From Eucommia ulmoides (lineage: Eukaryota > Streptophyta > Magnoliopsida > Garryales > Eucommiaceae): DNA of 64,000 nucleotides. The stretch lies in the NCBI GenBank assembly GCA_016647705.1, contig CM028326.1, forward strand, positions 19,972,401 to 20,036,400. The letters run 5' to 3'. The number at the start of each line of letters is the position of its first letter. The first letter of the stretch is position 1. Shown here piece by piece: positions 45,300 to 55,190 of the stretch. The translations under genes and the position numbers were made by a program. The notes under the pieces are model-generated. The model saw only the letters and a program-made list of their open reading frames with translations, was not told the origin of the DNA and searched no databases.

Positions 45300-45990
45300 G
45301 GAATTAACGTTAACACTCTCGTTTTGAAATGGGAGGGAGGGGGTAGGGTGTCGGGTTTTCTTAGCAAACGTGTGTACATGTTAAACATTAACTCACCTTT
45401 TTTGTTTTTTTTGTTTTTTGAAAAGTGAAATGATCCAAGCTACAAAGGTTTTAACAATAACACAATTTTTAATGTTAGCGCAATTTTTCTCTAACAACCC
45501 TTGTTAACATTAACGTAATGCACCATTTTTTGGTTTTGTAGAATACGTAAACATTAAAACATAACGTTTACAAGTCAAACCTAATTGTGTTAACGTTAAT
45601 GCATTAATAATCCACTCGTTAACGTTAACGTAGTCAGTCCAGGTGTTTTCTTAGACCAAAAAACGTGTCAAATCTCAAGTTAACACTCTCATTTTGAAAT
45701 AGGAGGGGGTGGGGTTTCGGGTTTTCTTAGCAAACGTGTGTACATGTTTTCTTGTTAAACATTTTTGTCTTTGACCGGGGGTGGGAAGGGGGTTTGTATG
45801 CAATGATAATAATTTCATTTTATTTCTTTAACAACCCTTATTAATGTTAACGTTAACATAATGAACCATTTTTGGTTTCGCAGAATACGTAAACGTTAAC
45901 ACGTAAACGTTAACACATAACTAATACATACCGATGTTAACGTTAACAACAGACACTCGATGTTTTTAGACTATTTTTATTCACACAGTT
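45300..45990. repeat. diverged direct duplication of about 360 bp in the MULE leader
   Basis: About 45311-45600 and about 45680-45950 share TAACACTCTC(G/A)TTTTGAAAT, TTTTCTTAGCAAACGTGTGT, ACAACCCTT(G/A)TTAA and GAATACGTAAAC(A/G)TTAA in the same order. The GTTAACGTTAACG word occurs several times. Confidence 0.7.
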
Positions 45991-46022
45991 GGATGCATTC
46001 TATTGGTTTTTGCTAATTTACT

Positions 46023-48430
46023 ATGCGGACAATGGCATTGCGTATAATTTTGATGTCCCAATTTGATGGTTACTCGTTGGAAATCAAAGTTGGCGACGAT
46101 TTCACGCACGTTTTGCTAATTCAAAATGTGTTGTCGAGGTGGGACGTGCTGAGGGATGTTCCCTTCAAGATGTTTTATTCCATACCAGGGCATGAAATGT
46201 GCCTAATAAAGTGTCAGGACAACATAGAGGTGATAGTTAGTCTTGCACGAGCAATTAAGCTTGGAGATAAAGACGTGCGGCAGTAGTAGTAGATCAAGCA
46301 ACAACCGGGACAGGATGCTTATCAAATATCCAATGGAAAGGGAGGGTGCAGGCGGCATGAACGGGGAGGATGACTTGTTGTCGATTTTCTGCCCATTACC
46401 TACAAATGTATTACTATCCGATCACTGGGCTGAAGGCTAGGTAGATCTTTAAGGGTAGAATACCGGAATTTAGAAAAACACTAAGAAAATACGTTGTACA
46501 AATAGGTTTCACATTTCAATTCATAAAGAATGACAAAAAGAGAGTAACAGCTTTCTTGAGTGTGAATGGAAAGTGCATGGTATATTAGATGAAAGTAACG
46601 GGTTTTTTAATATTTGGGAGTTTCAGAGAAATCATAGTTGTAGTGCTGCTTATAGGACGACGAGGAACGAGAAGATGAATTCCAGTGTTGTGAAGTCATG
46701 CCTCTTAGACTTAGTTCGAAATACCCCATCCACTCGCTCAATTAACGTTGTTCACACCTTTAAGAACGACTACAAGAATGAAATCCCATACCACATTGCA
46801 TAGAATGCTGTAGAGAAAGCTCGGGATGATTTGTATGGCGATCACAAGTCATCCTACGATTAACTACGCTGGTATTAAGATGCATGCATGCGAACGAACC
46901 TAGGTAGCCATTTGGCGTTGGATTATGACAAAGAAACATGCCTTTTCAAGAGACTATTTGTATCGTTCTATGCAACTGCGCACGGGTTCAAATAATGTAG
47001 GCCGATGTTGTTCCTTGATAGAACATTTCTATTTCTCGGGGGTAGGTACAAGGGGTGTTTGTTGGAGGCCAATGGAATTGATGGAAATAACGGTAAATTG
47101 TCAATCTGTTTTATGTCATGTAACTGCTTAAATTAGTTGGTTGACGTTAAAAAACTCCCCCAAACATTTAATTTTGAAGTGCTTGTTTCACCTTATTATA
47201 TAAACTTAATAACGTTAATGCATTAAATGCATTTAACTCTTTTTTTATTTCTTACATTTTAACAGTTTTTGGCAGGTTCTTATGAGACAAGCAGGTCATT
47301 TTGGAGAAAGGGGGGGAGGGGAGAGAGGAAGAGACATGAGAAATGTTAACGCATATCAAATGCTTGCATCTCATATGCCCTTCTCACACACTGATCTATT
47401 TTGTTTTTTTTCATAACTGCACAGGTATTTTCCCCGTGCCATTCTCCATTGTTGATGTGGAGAACGACGACAACTAATACTGGTTTATGACCAATTTAGT
47501 AAAAGTTGTGGCGAACAAATGTATGTTAACGTTCATTTCCGATCAACACAACGACATTCTTGAAGGCATTCAGAGGATGTTCCCAGATTGATTTCACTCT
47601 TATTGTTTGAACCACCTGAAGAACAACTTGAGGGATAAATTAGCAGGATTGAAACAGACGTGGAAGAAGAATCTCATGCATAAATATTCAATGATGGCGT
47701 ATGCGACGATGCTTGATAAATACTACCAGCTGAGGGAAGAATTAAAAGAAGAAAGCATGGGATGAGTAGAGAATTTCCTAGAGGATGTGTCGCCCAAAAA
47801 CTTTTGCAACATGTTTTTCAAATGCAAAAGATATGGGGAGATGTCGTCCAATTTAGCAAAGTCATTCAACGCACACCTGCCAGTCATACTGATGATCGAC
47901 AAGATTAGGTGTAAGGTAATGAACTAACTGTCAGTCAGATGCGCCGAATCATTATCGATGACAGGTTTCCTATGCCCAGTACAGGATCAGATACTTGCGC
48001 GGATGATTAGTGATGGACGGACGCGGAACGTTGTCAAGTGCGGCAACAGTGTCTATGAAGTGCACTCAAACCCTTCTATGCTAGTTGACGTAGAGAAAAA
48101 AATGTGTTCCTATTTCAACTGGTAGGGGAATGGATTCCCGTGTGTTCATGTTTGCGAGACGATACAAAAAGCGCCCAAAATATATATTCTTTCATTGAGC
48201 CATTTTTCTCGGTTGAATATTATAGAATGACCTATTCGAAAAGTATATACGGCGTGTCCACAATCATGAAGCCTGAATGGAATGCATCGAAAGCTATAAT
48301 CATCCTCCCGATCACAAAATGGTCAACCGAGGAAGAAACACATCCCATCAAGAGGTGAGATCGCAAAAATAAGATACTGTAGATGGAAAAGATATGGGCA
48401 TCACAACAGGAAGACATGCATTGCTGCAAT
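46023..48430 (+). pseudogene. mudrA-like: MuDR-type (MULE) transposase pseudogene
   Basis: Cut-and-paste transposase remnant. The N-terminus (MRTMALRIILMSQFDGYSLE) starts at 46023. A MULE N-terminal DNA-binding-like region follows at 46560-46700 (FNIWEFQRNHSC, SSVVKSCLLDLVRNTPS). The catalytic region has CRPMLFLDRTFLFLGGRYKG (first Asp, near 47000-47050) and EANGIDGNNG. An intron (47093-47424) follows. Then come FPVPFSIVDVENDDN, TFISDQHNDILEGIQRMFPD (second acidic site) and CLNHLKNNL (the CxxH typical of MULE). A SWIM-type zinc finger is CSYFNW...GFPCVHVC (about 48105-48160), and a degenerate CCHC is RYGHHNRKTC near 48400. At least eight in-frame stops occur, many at expected Trp or Gln codons, so it is inactive. 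Confidence 0.85.
47093..47424 (+). other. intron of the MULE transposase
   Basis: Donor G|GTAAAT and acceptor TGCACAG|GTATTT. Joining the sides restores DGNNG-IFPVPFSIVDVE in frame. The intron is AT-rich and contains GTTAACG-type words absent from the flanking exons. Confidence 0.7.
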
Positions 48431-48764
48431 TTAAAGAACCTATCATCATTTTATTTTATTTTTTATAGTTTTGATGCATTCACTTCGTTTGTTTGATGTT
48501 CGAAGGGACCTCATTTTTTTTACGGTGGTGATCTTGTTACATGATTTTTTTTTTTTAAGCAAAATAAGTAAAAGAAAAATGATTTTCTTTACGTAATACA
48601 TAGAATGTGTAAAACATAAGATGCATATCAACGTTTAACAACATCAATATGTTAACGTTAACACGCAATCATTACATGAACGTTAAAACAGGCACATCCA
48701 CACAAAATAAAACTGATGTTAAAGCAAACATTTGTAAGCCCATTCACCATCACAAAGAGTTCAA

Positions 48765-48795
<31 letters not shown>

Positions 48796-49480
48796 GTTAA
48801 CGTTAATGTACCAAATGAAATTAACGTTAACGTACCGAGTGAAATTGCATAATTGATGTGAAATTACATTTTGAAAACGAATAAATTAAAATTATCATTA
48901 ACGTTAATGTTGAAGTTAACGTTAACGTACCAACTGAACAGTGAGTAAGCATTTTTTAAATATTTTAATGAGTGAATGTTAGTAGTACTCCCTTCACATT
49001 AACGTTAACGCAATAAGTTAATGGCAAGAAGTATGTTTACGTTAATGTTAACGCATTTTTAATGTCATGACATTTAGCGTTAACGTAATAAGCAAGAGTT
49101 AACATTAATGCAATAAGCAAGAGTTAAGAAATTACATTTTAAAAGTTAACGTTAACGCAATAAATTTTAACGCAAAGCAGTATGTTTACATTAACATTAA
49201 CGCAGTTTTAACATCATGACATTTAACGTGAACGTCTCACACATCAAATCAAAAAACAAAATTGCGGCTGCTACTCTTTCTTTTTGGTATTAATGTTAAC
49301 ACAAATAAGCAAGAGTTAAGGAATTACATTTTCACATTAACGTTAACACAAATACATACGTCAAGATGTTAACATGTTCTAAAATATAATCAATCAGTAA
49401 AACCAAGGATACACATTCATCAGCATGTAATAAATGAATAAAATTGAAAAATATATACAATTCAGATTGTTCTTGTTTCA
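48431..49480. repeat. spacer dense in TTAACGTTAACG words
   Basis: Between the two convergent pseudogenes. TTAACGTTAACG or one-base variants occur roughly every 50-100 bp (for example near 48652, 48822, 48918, 49003, 49145, 49335). (AATA)n lies at 48767-48795. No coding sequence. Confidence 0.8.
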
Positions 49481-50625
49481 TAGATCAACATTTTTTTCAG
49501 GACAGGATGTGTCTTGATCGGGTTGGGTGTTTTCAACATTATCGCAATCGAGGGGGACCCAGCTGTAGTGCGGATAGTTCAGTAGAGCATGTATTGCAGC
49601 TTTTCAGACAGTCGTACATTCGCCATCGACAGCTTTTTCATGACTGGCACGTTCTGGGCGTATTGTTTCATAACGTACATAACAAAAACGCCACAATCGA
49701 TCCTGCAAACGGGGGGGGAAGGTAAATAGATGAAAATCATATATTTGACTAGACATACAATTGTTTTGCACGAGTTTTGGATGGGTAAACTTACGCCCTC
49801 CTTTGCTACGGGGAATCAAGACATTGTTCGATAGGTGTGTCGCCCCAATCGACCCATATTTCCTTGTTGATATGTCGCTCAATAAATTTTTTATGTTCAT
49901 AATTTAGGTTAGTCAAATAAAACATAGCGTAATTCCAGACAATCAAATCATTTATGTTAAATCCCATACCACTGTAAGCCCATCGTTATATTAATGATCA
50001 ATGGTGTTTTTCCTAGAACAGATCGAATTGTAGAACGTCAATTTTTCGCATGTATGTCCAGCACTATCACAGTCCAGTGATTGGGCGACCAATGGCTCCC
50101 ATGAGTGTTCATTGGGAAGACAACGAACTGATTTTGTTGGGAAAACATGGTGTTGACCATGCAGTAAACATCCTTCAGGATATCTCGTTGTTGTCTCTTA
50201 TCAAATTCTATCATGTTTTGCATTTTACGTGTTAGCGCAATTAGATAAAAACAAAGGGTAATATGTGCTTAAGCATTTTTATCTCCTAACCCATATCCAT
50301 GCTATTGCGAATCTCGCTCTGTGCAACAGTATGTTTGATGTTACCCTCCGTATTCGATTCATTTCTCTAGCTTTATCTTCCAATAACTCCCCAAATGAAT
50401 CGAAAACCTGTGGGATGAAGGGATGGGGGTAGGCAGAAGAGTAGACATAAATGTTAACATTAACGTAATTTTCCATAACATAAACATTTACGCAAACAGA
50501 TTGATGTAAGCATTTAATCAATCATAAAACGTAAATATTATGCAGTCGGTTTCATACGTTATTGGAGACACGTCTCTCCATGAGCATACATATGATGTCG
50601 TCAAACGAAACTATGGCCAGGGGCT

Positions 50626-50653
50626 CCCCCCCTCCCTCCCTCCCTCCCCCAAC
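50626..50653. repeat. C-rich simple repeat (CCCT)n
   Basis: CCCCCCTCCCTCCCTCCCTC-type run in an intron-like part of the Ulp1 pseudogene. Confidence 0.85.
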
Positions 50654-52139
50654 ATGACTGTCCTAAGACATTATCAAAAACAACATATCACATGATCGAC
50701 AAACATTTTTAAGATAAACTATTTTTTTTAAAGTAAATTGGTATTGAGTTAACTTGTGTTATTTACTCAGCCCCCTCTTTCGAAATCATATGCAACATAT
50801 CCCAATCATCATCATCTAGTATCATACCAGCGATCATCAAATTTTGAGCCGGCATTTTCATATTGTCTTCATACATTGTTGCCGGTGGGAGCTTATCGAC
50901 ATTTACTACATCGATTTTTTCTTTTTGCTTTCCCTTCCCTTTCGTTTTTAGGTACACAAAATCACTCTTTTGTTTCCTCAGTTGCTTTTCCTTTGCTTTA
51001 CTCCCCCAACCATGGAGCTAACTTTTGGCTCGCCCCCACATGTGATGTGGGCATTGAGACCGGTGATGGAACATTGGGGGTATTTGTTGGCATGACCATG
51101 GAAAGCGGTTCCGGCTCGATGATTGTGAGTGTGGTAGATGTGCTTTTTTTGCCCTTTTTTATGTGGGCTTTCAATTTTGCTTGAAGGTCATGCATTTGTT
51201 TATTAAGTGTCACACGCATTGAAACGTCGTGTTTGGCTATCTCTTTCTTCTTCTCCCTCAACATGTTGATTTCTTGTGCTCAATTTAACTCAAGAGCAAG
51301 ATTATTATATTTCTTCTTCATTTTCTTAGCATCATCAGCATGTTGTTGATTCAACGTTCTAATCGTATTTTTCAGCGACTCCACCTCCTAGGCGAGCTCG
51401 TCACATCTCCACCCAAGGTCATCTTTCTCTGAATCGACGGGGGGCTCCCGATATTTCTGCGTGATGTTGTGCACGCTAATTTCTATTAGGATGTCCGTCT
51501 TCTCCCCGATTGATTTCGCTAATTGCGCAGATAGGTCGGAGACAGAATGCTCGTAACTTTTCCTTTCTTGTAATGATGATTCTTTCAGATGATCATTTTT
51601 TTTTATATTCTACGTTAGCGGCGGTTATGCTTGCAATTACCCTATGCAATGCCACAATGGTCTGATCTTTTTCCAATTTTTTTTTTTTACTGCGAACTCA
51701 CCTTGTATGAGTTCAATCTGTTTGTGGATGTCATCAAGCATAGGTGCACCCACGGATGGTGGAGCAAAGGAACCCCGGAAGGCGTGCAATATGCACTCTC
51801 AGACAGGGTGGAATCAACCCCTAGATCAATTGTTGTTTGAGCGAGGAGAGCATTAGGCTTATTCACGAGGGGGTCATATACTGCCCTATGATGTCGTCAA
51901 TTATTACATCATGCGCTTCATCAATATCAGCAATTGGATCTTTGCCCTTATCGACTGGGCTCTCCTTGAAAGAGTCATCGCTCTTTTTTTTTAAAGCCAT
52001 CCCCATTTTCATCTTTGCCAAAGTCTCTTTGGTCGGTTAGCCTTTCACCTAAAATACAGAAAAGTTAACTCAACACCAGAGAGAGGAAGGGGGAACACAA
52101 AACAACGTTCAACATCGAAACAATACAATAACTTTCAGG

Positions 52140-52500
52140 CATATTAATGTTAACTCTTCTTTTTTTAAGACAAATTAATTGCGTTAACGTTAATGCAATT
52201 ACATACATCAATAATAGTCAATTTTTTATAATAACTTCAACTCATTCGTCATAGAAATCTCATTTTTTATTTTTTGCGTTAATGTTAACACATTTTTATG
52301 TGCAAAAAAGTTAACTAATAGACTCCATAACATTAACGCATTCGTTAACATCAAACACAAATCTTTTATTCATTAACATTGACGAAAATACTCCATACAG
52401 ATGCGAACAAACAAACTACATAAACGTTAACCCAATTTTTTGGTTTCAGGGTAAAACAGCATGTGGTTTAAGTCATGAAAGCACGTGAAGATTTTCAAAC
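52140..52500. repeat. direct repeat, copy 1 (about 330 bp)
   Basis: Shares with 54062-54395, in order, CATTTTTATGTG(C/G)AAAAA, TTAACGCATTCGTTAACATCA, CACAAATCTTTTA, and GTGAACAAACAAA/GCGAACAAACAAA. Copy 1 lies inside the Ulp1 gene, copy 2 beyond its 5' end. Confidence 0.75.
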
Positions 52501-53514
52501 ACAATTTTTTGTGCTACACATGAATGTTAAAGCACCACACAGTTTTTTGACTACCTTATCAACTGGCAGGTGGATGATGGGCATACTCCCAAAATGGGAA
52601 GAAAATGTGGTGAGGCACCATCTCTCCAAACGCAGCACGCTATATTCGCTCCCCTTGATGTGGTCCAGCAACGTTATGTGCTCGCACAAGCAATACTAGT
52701 AAACAAAAAATTTAACATTACAATGTCAAGCAGTTTTCACACACGGGGCTTTTTTATTTGGTAAAAACAATTTTTAATGGTTATGTGTATACCTAGAGAG
52801 CAAGTATGCGCCCCGTAACTGACCGGGGTTCTATGTACGACTTTTTCAAGCTCGTCTCCAACTCTGTGAATATAGCGGTTGTCCAATTGTAATTGGCCAT
52901 GTCTTTAATTGTTTCAACATACCAAACTAACCACTTTAGGACCTGTTGTCCAGTGTTTGCAAATAAGTATGTTTTCATGAGGTATACAATGACCATACGC
53001 ACAACATTTTCTATCATTTCTTCGTCTGTGGCATTGACCTCCGCTTCATCAACTATCTCAAGTACAAGACACTGAACCCGCGGTCTTTGCATGTTATCTT
53101 GGACATGAATAGAGAGTCGAACTTTGTGTATCGACTCACAGCAACAGGTTCTTCGCCTGTCGCTATCTTGAACGTTAGTCGTATGTTCAACGGGGTTATC
53201 CAGATGAGCTTGCTCCAAATCCTAAAACCATCACATTTAGGGTTCTAGTATCGGATAATCATTTATATGAGATCATTATGTTCGTGCATGTTTTATAGAG
53301 TCACTTTTTGTTGGTACAATGTCTCAAACAATTTTGCAAAAAGGGTCCTCGCCAAGAGCTTCTTATGCTGATGGTTCAGTTTGCACTCTTTCAACAACTC
53401 ATAAGTTTGCTTCAGTTGCAACGATACAAAAATGTTTTCTAGCTACACCCTTCCTTTTTGGGTTTTTTTCAAAAGTTTTACTACAAAAATGACGGCAACA
53501 CATTTAACGCAATT

Positions 53515-54090
53515 ACAATCCACACATTAACATTTAACGCATCAATCCAGGTGTTTTCTCAGACCAAAAAACGTACCAAATCTCAACATTCACACACATT
53601 AACATTAACTTGCCCTTTTTTACAAGCCAAACTTAATTGCATTAATGGTAACGCATTAACAATCCACACAGTAATGTTAATGCAGTCAGTCCAAGTGTTT
53701 TTTCAGACCAAAAAACGTACCAAATTTCAACAATCACGCACATTAGTGTTAAATCTTCCTTTTTTTACAATTCAAAGTTAATTGTATTAACATTAACGCA
53801 TTTACAATCCACATGTTAACGTTAACGCAGTGAATCCAGGTATTTTCTCATACCAACAAACATACCAAATCTCAATATTCACGCATATTAGCATTAACTT
53901 TTCTTTTTTTACATGCCAACTTAATTGCGTTAATGCTAACGCATTTACAATCCACACGTTAACGTTAACGTAATTAGTCCAGGTGTTTTCTCAGACCAAA
54001 AAATGTACCAAATCTCAACATTCATGCACATTACCGTTAACTCTTCCTTTTACAACACAAACTTAATTGAGTTAGCGTTAATGCTATAAC
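53515..54090. repeat. tandem array of four units of about 144 bp
   Basis: Units begin ACAATCCACA at 53515, 53659, 53804 and 53947. Each carries a TTAACGTTAACG variant, CCAGGTGTTTTCTCAGACC, AAAACGTACCAAATCTCAAC and a poly-T/C tract. An isolated fifth relative lies at about 45600-45680 in the leader. Confidence 0.85.
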
Positions 54091-54395
54091 ATGCGTCAAT
54101 AACAATCAAATTTTTTTTAAAAAAGGTCAACGCATCCATCCTAGAAATCTAATTTTTTATTTTTTTATTAACGTTAACACATTTTTATGTGGAAAAATAT
54201 CAACTAATAAACCTCATAATGTTAACGCATTCGTTAACATCATACACAAATCTTTTACACGTTAACATTGATGAATATACTTCGCACAGATGTGAACAAA
54301 CAAATTACATAAGAATTAACACAAAAAATTTGGTTTGGGTAAAGCAACACTTGGTTTAAATTAAGAAAGTACGTGAAGGTTTTTAAACACAGCAA
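54062..54395. repeat. direct repeat, copy 2 (about 330 bp)
   Basis: Copy of 52140-52500, placed directly after the 144-bp array. Confidence 0.75.
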
Positions 54396-55190
54396 ACCAA
54401 AAGACAAAGCACAAGATACGATGCGAGAGTATTAACGCATATTCTACAACATACAACAAACAAAAACCCAAAATTGAAAAACACAGCATCTCAAAGTCGG
54501 TCAAAATAGACGAACATCATTGTCTCATTTATGATTTTGATTTCTAAACGAATTTTGCGGAATAAACTAACATCGATTTTGGGGTTTTCCATACTGTCAG
54601 GACTGGGGCTTCCTCATTTTTGGATAGAAGACGACGTTGCGAGCTTGAATTTCACCATTTGCAGTGTGTTTGTGTAGATTCTTAGTGATTTCGCCACTTT
54701 ACTTTTAGAATTTCAGGAGTTTTTGCAGTAAAGAGAGAAATGGAGAGTTTTGGCGGGGAGCAGGTAGTGAAACGGGTACCACGTAATATCGAAAGTAGAA
54801 CAGATGCGATCACAATTCAACAACTTACCGTGCATTAACGTTAACACATTCATTAAACATGAACAAAGAAAAACAAAGCCATTGCAAACATCACAGTGAG
54901 ATCTTAAATTTAATAACAAATTTTAATGATTTGGTTCAGAAATCAAGCCTACACAGTCGGATTACGTATGGTGGTGAGTTTATTTAGTGTCTTGTTCACG
55001 TTTCATTAGCCAAAATGGTGGTTGTAGACTTTCAATAGCATGATTTGTAAATATACGCTAACACGGATGGCCAAATTGAAGGACTTTTTTCTAAAGATTT
55101 GATAGGGTTTGAAAACTTAATACACGGTGTCAAGGGGTCTGATTCATCTATAGCCAATCTATAGAGGACTAAAAAAATTACCCTTTAAAA
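54396..55190. other. right terminal region of the MULE
   Basis: No protein recognised. A GC-richer island at 54590-54790 (GACGACGTTGCGAGC) could be the promoter/first-exon region of the minus-strand gene. The last TTAACGTTAAC word is near 54836. The putative terminal inverted repeat is at 55136-55190. Confidence 0.45.

Larger units (their letters stand above)
49490..53460 (-). pseudogene. Ulp1-type (C48) cysteine protease gene carried by the MULE, decayed
   Basis: Predicted multi-exon gene on the minus strand. N-terminal region (53460-52800): FVSLQLKQTYELLKECKLN, then VVRMVIVYLMKTYLFANT and MANYNWTTAIFTELETSLKK, like the domain preceding Ulp1 in plant MULE proteins. An intron (about 52790-52700) joins to CEHITLLDHIKGSEYSVLRL. 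The middle (52050-50760) is a charged, coiled-coil-like linker (EIAKHDVSMRVTLNKQMHDL). The protease follows: FVVFPMNTHGSHW, then PNHWTVIVLDI (catalytic His region, about 50050-50130), and after intron sequence RIDCGVFVMYVMKQYAQ (catalytic Cys in DCG, complement of 49690-49698). Stops and frame changes show decay. A desumoylase-like fold is the family expectation; the substrate is unknown. Confidence 0.75.
44547..55190 (+). mobile_element. Mutator-like element carrying an Ulp1-type protease gene (decayed)
   Basis: A MuDR-type transposase pseudogene on + (46023-48430) and a C48/Ulp1-like gene on - (about 49490-53460) lie in one block whose spacers and introns share the TTAACGTTAACG word and large internal duplications. 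Candidate ends are the left segment CTTCTCAACTGTTTGG...GGATCAGACC (44555-44584) and the right segment GGTCTGATTC...CTATAGAGGAC (55136-55170), which match as imperfect inverted repeats. MULEs carrying Ulp1 genes are known in plants (Kaonashi-type). I did not find a 9-bp target duplication, so the limits are tentative. Confidence 0.6.
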
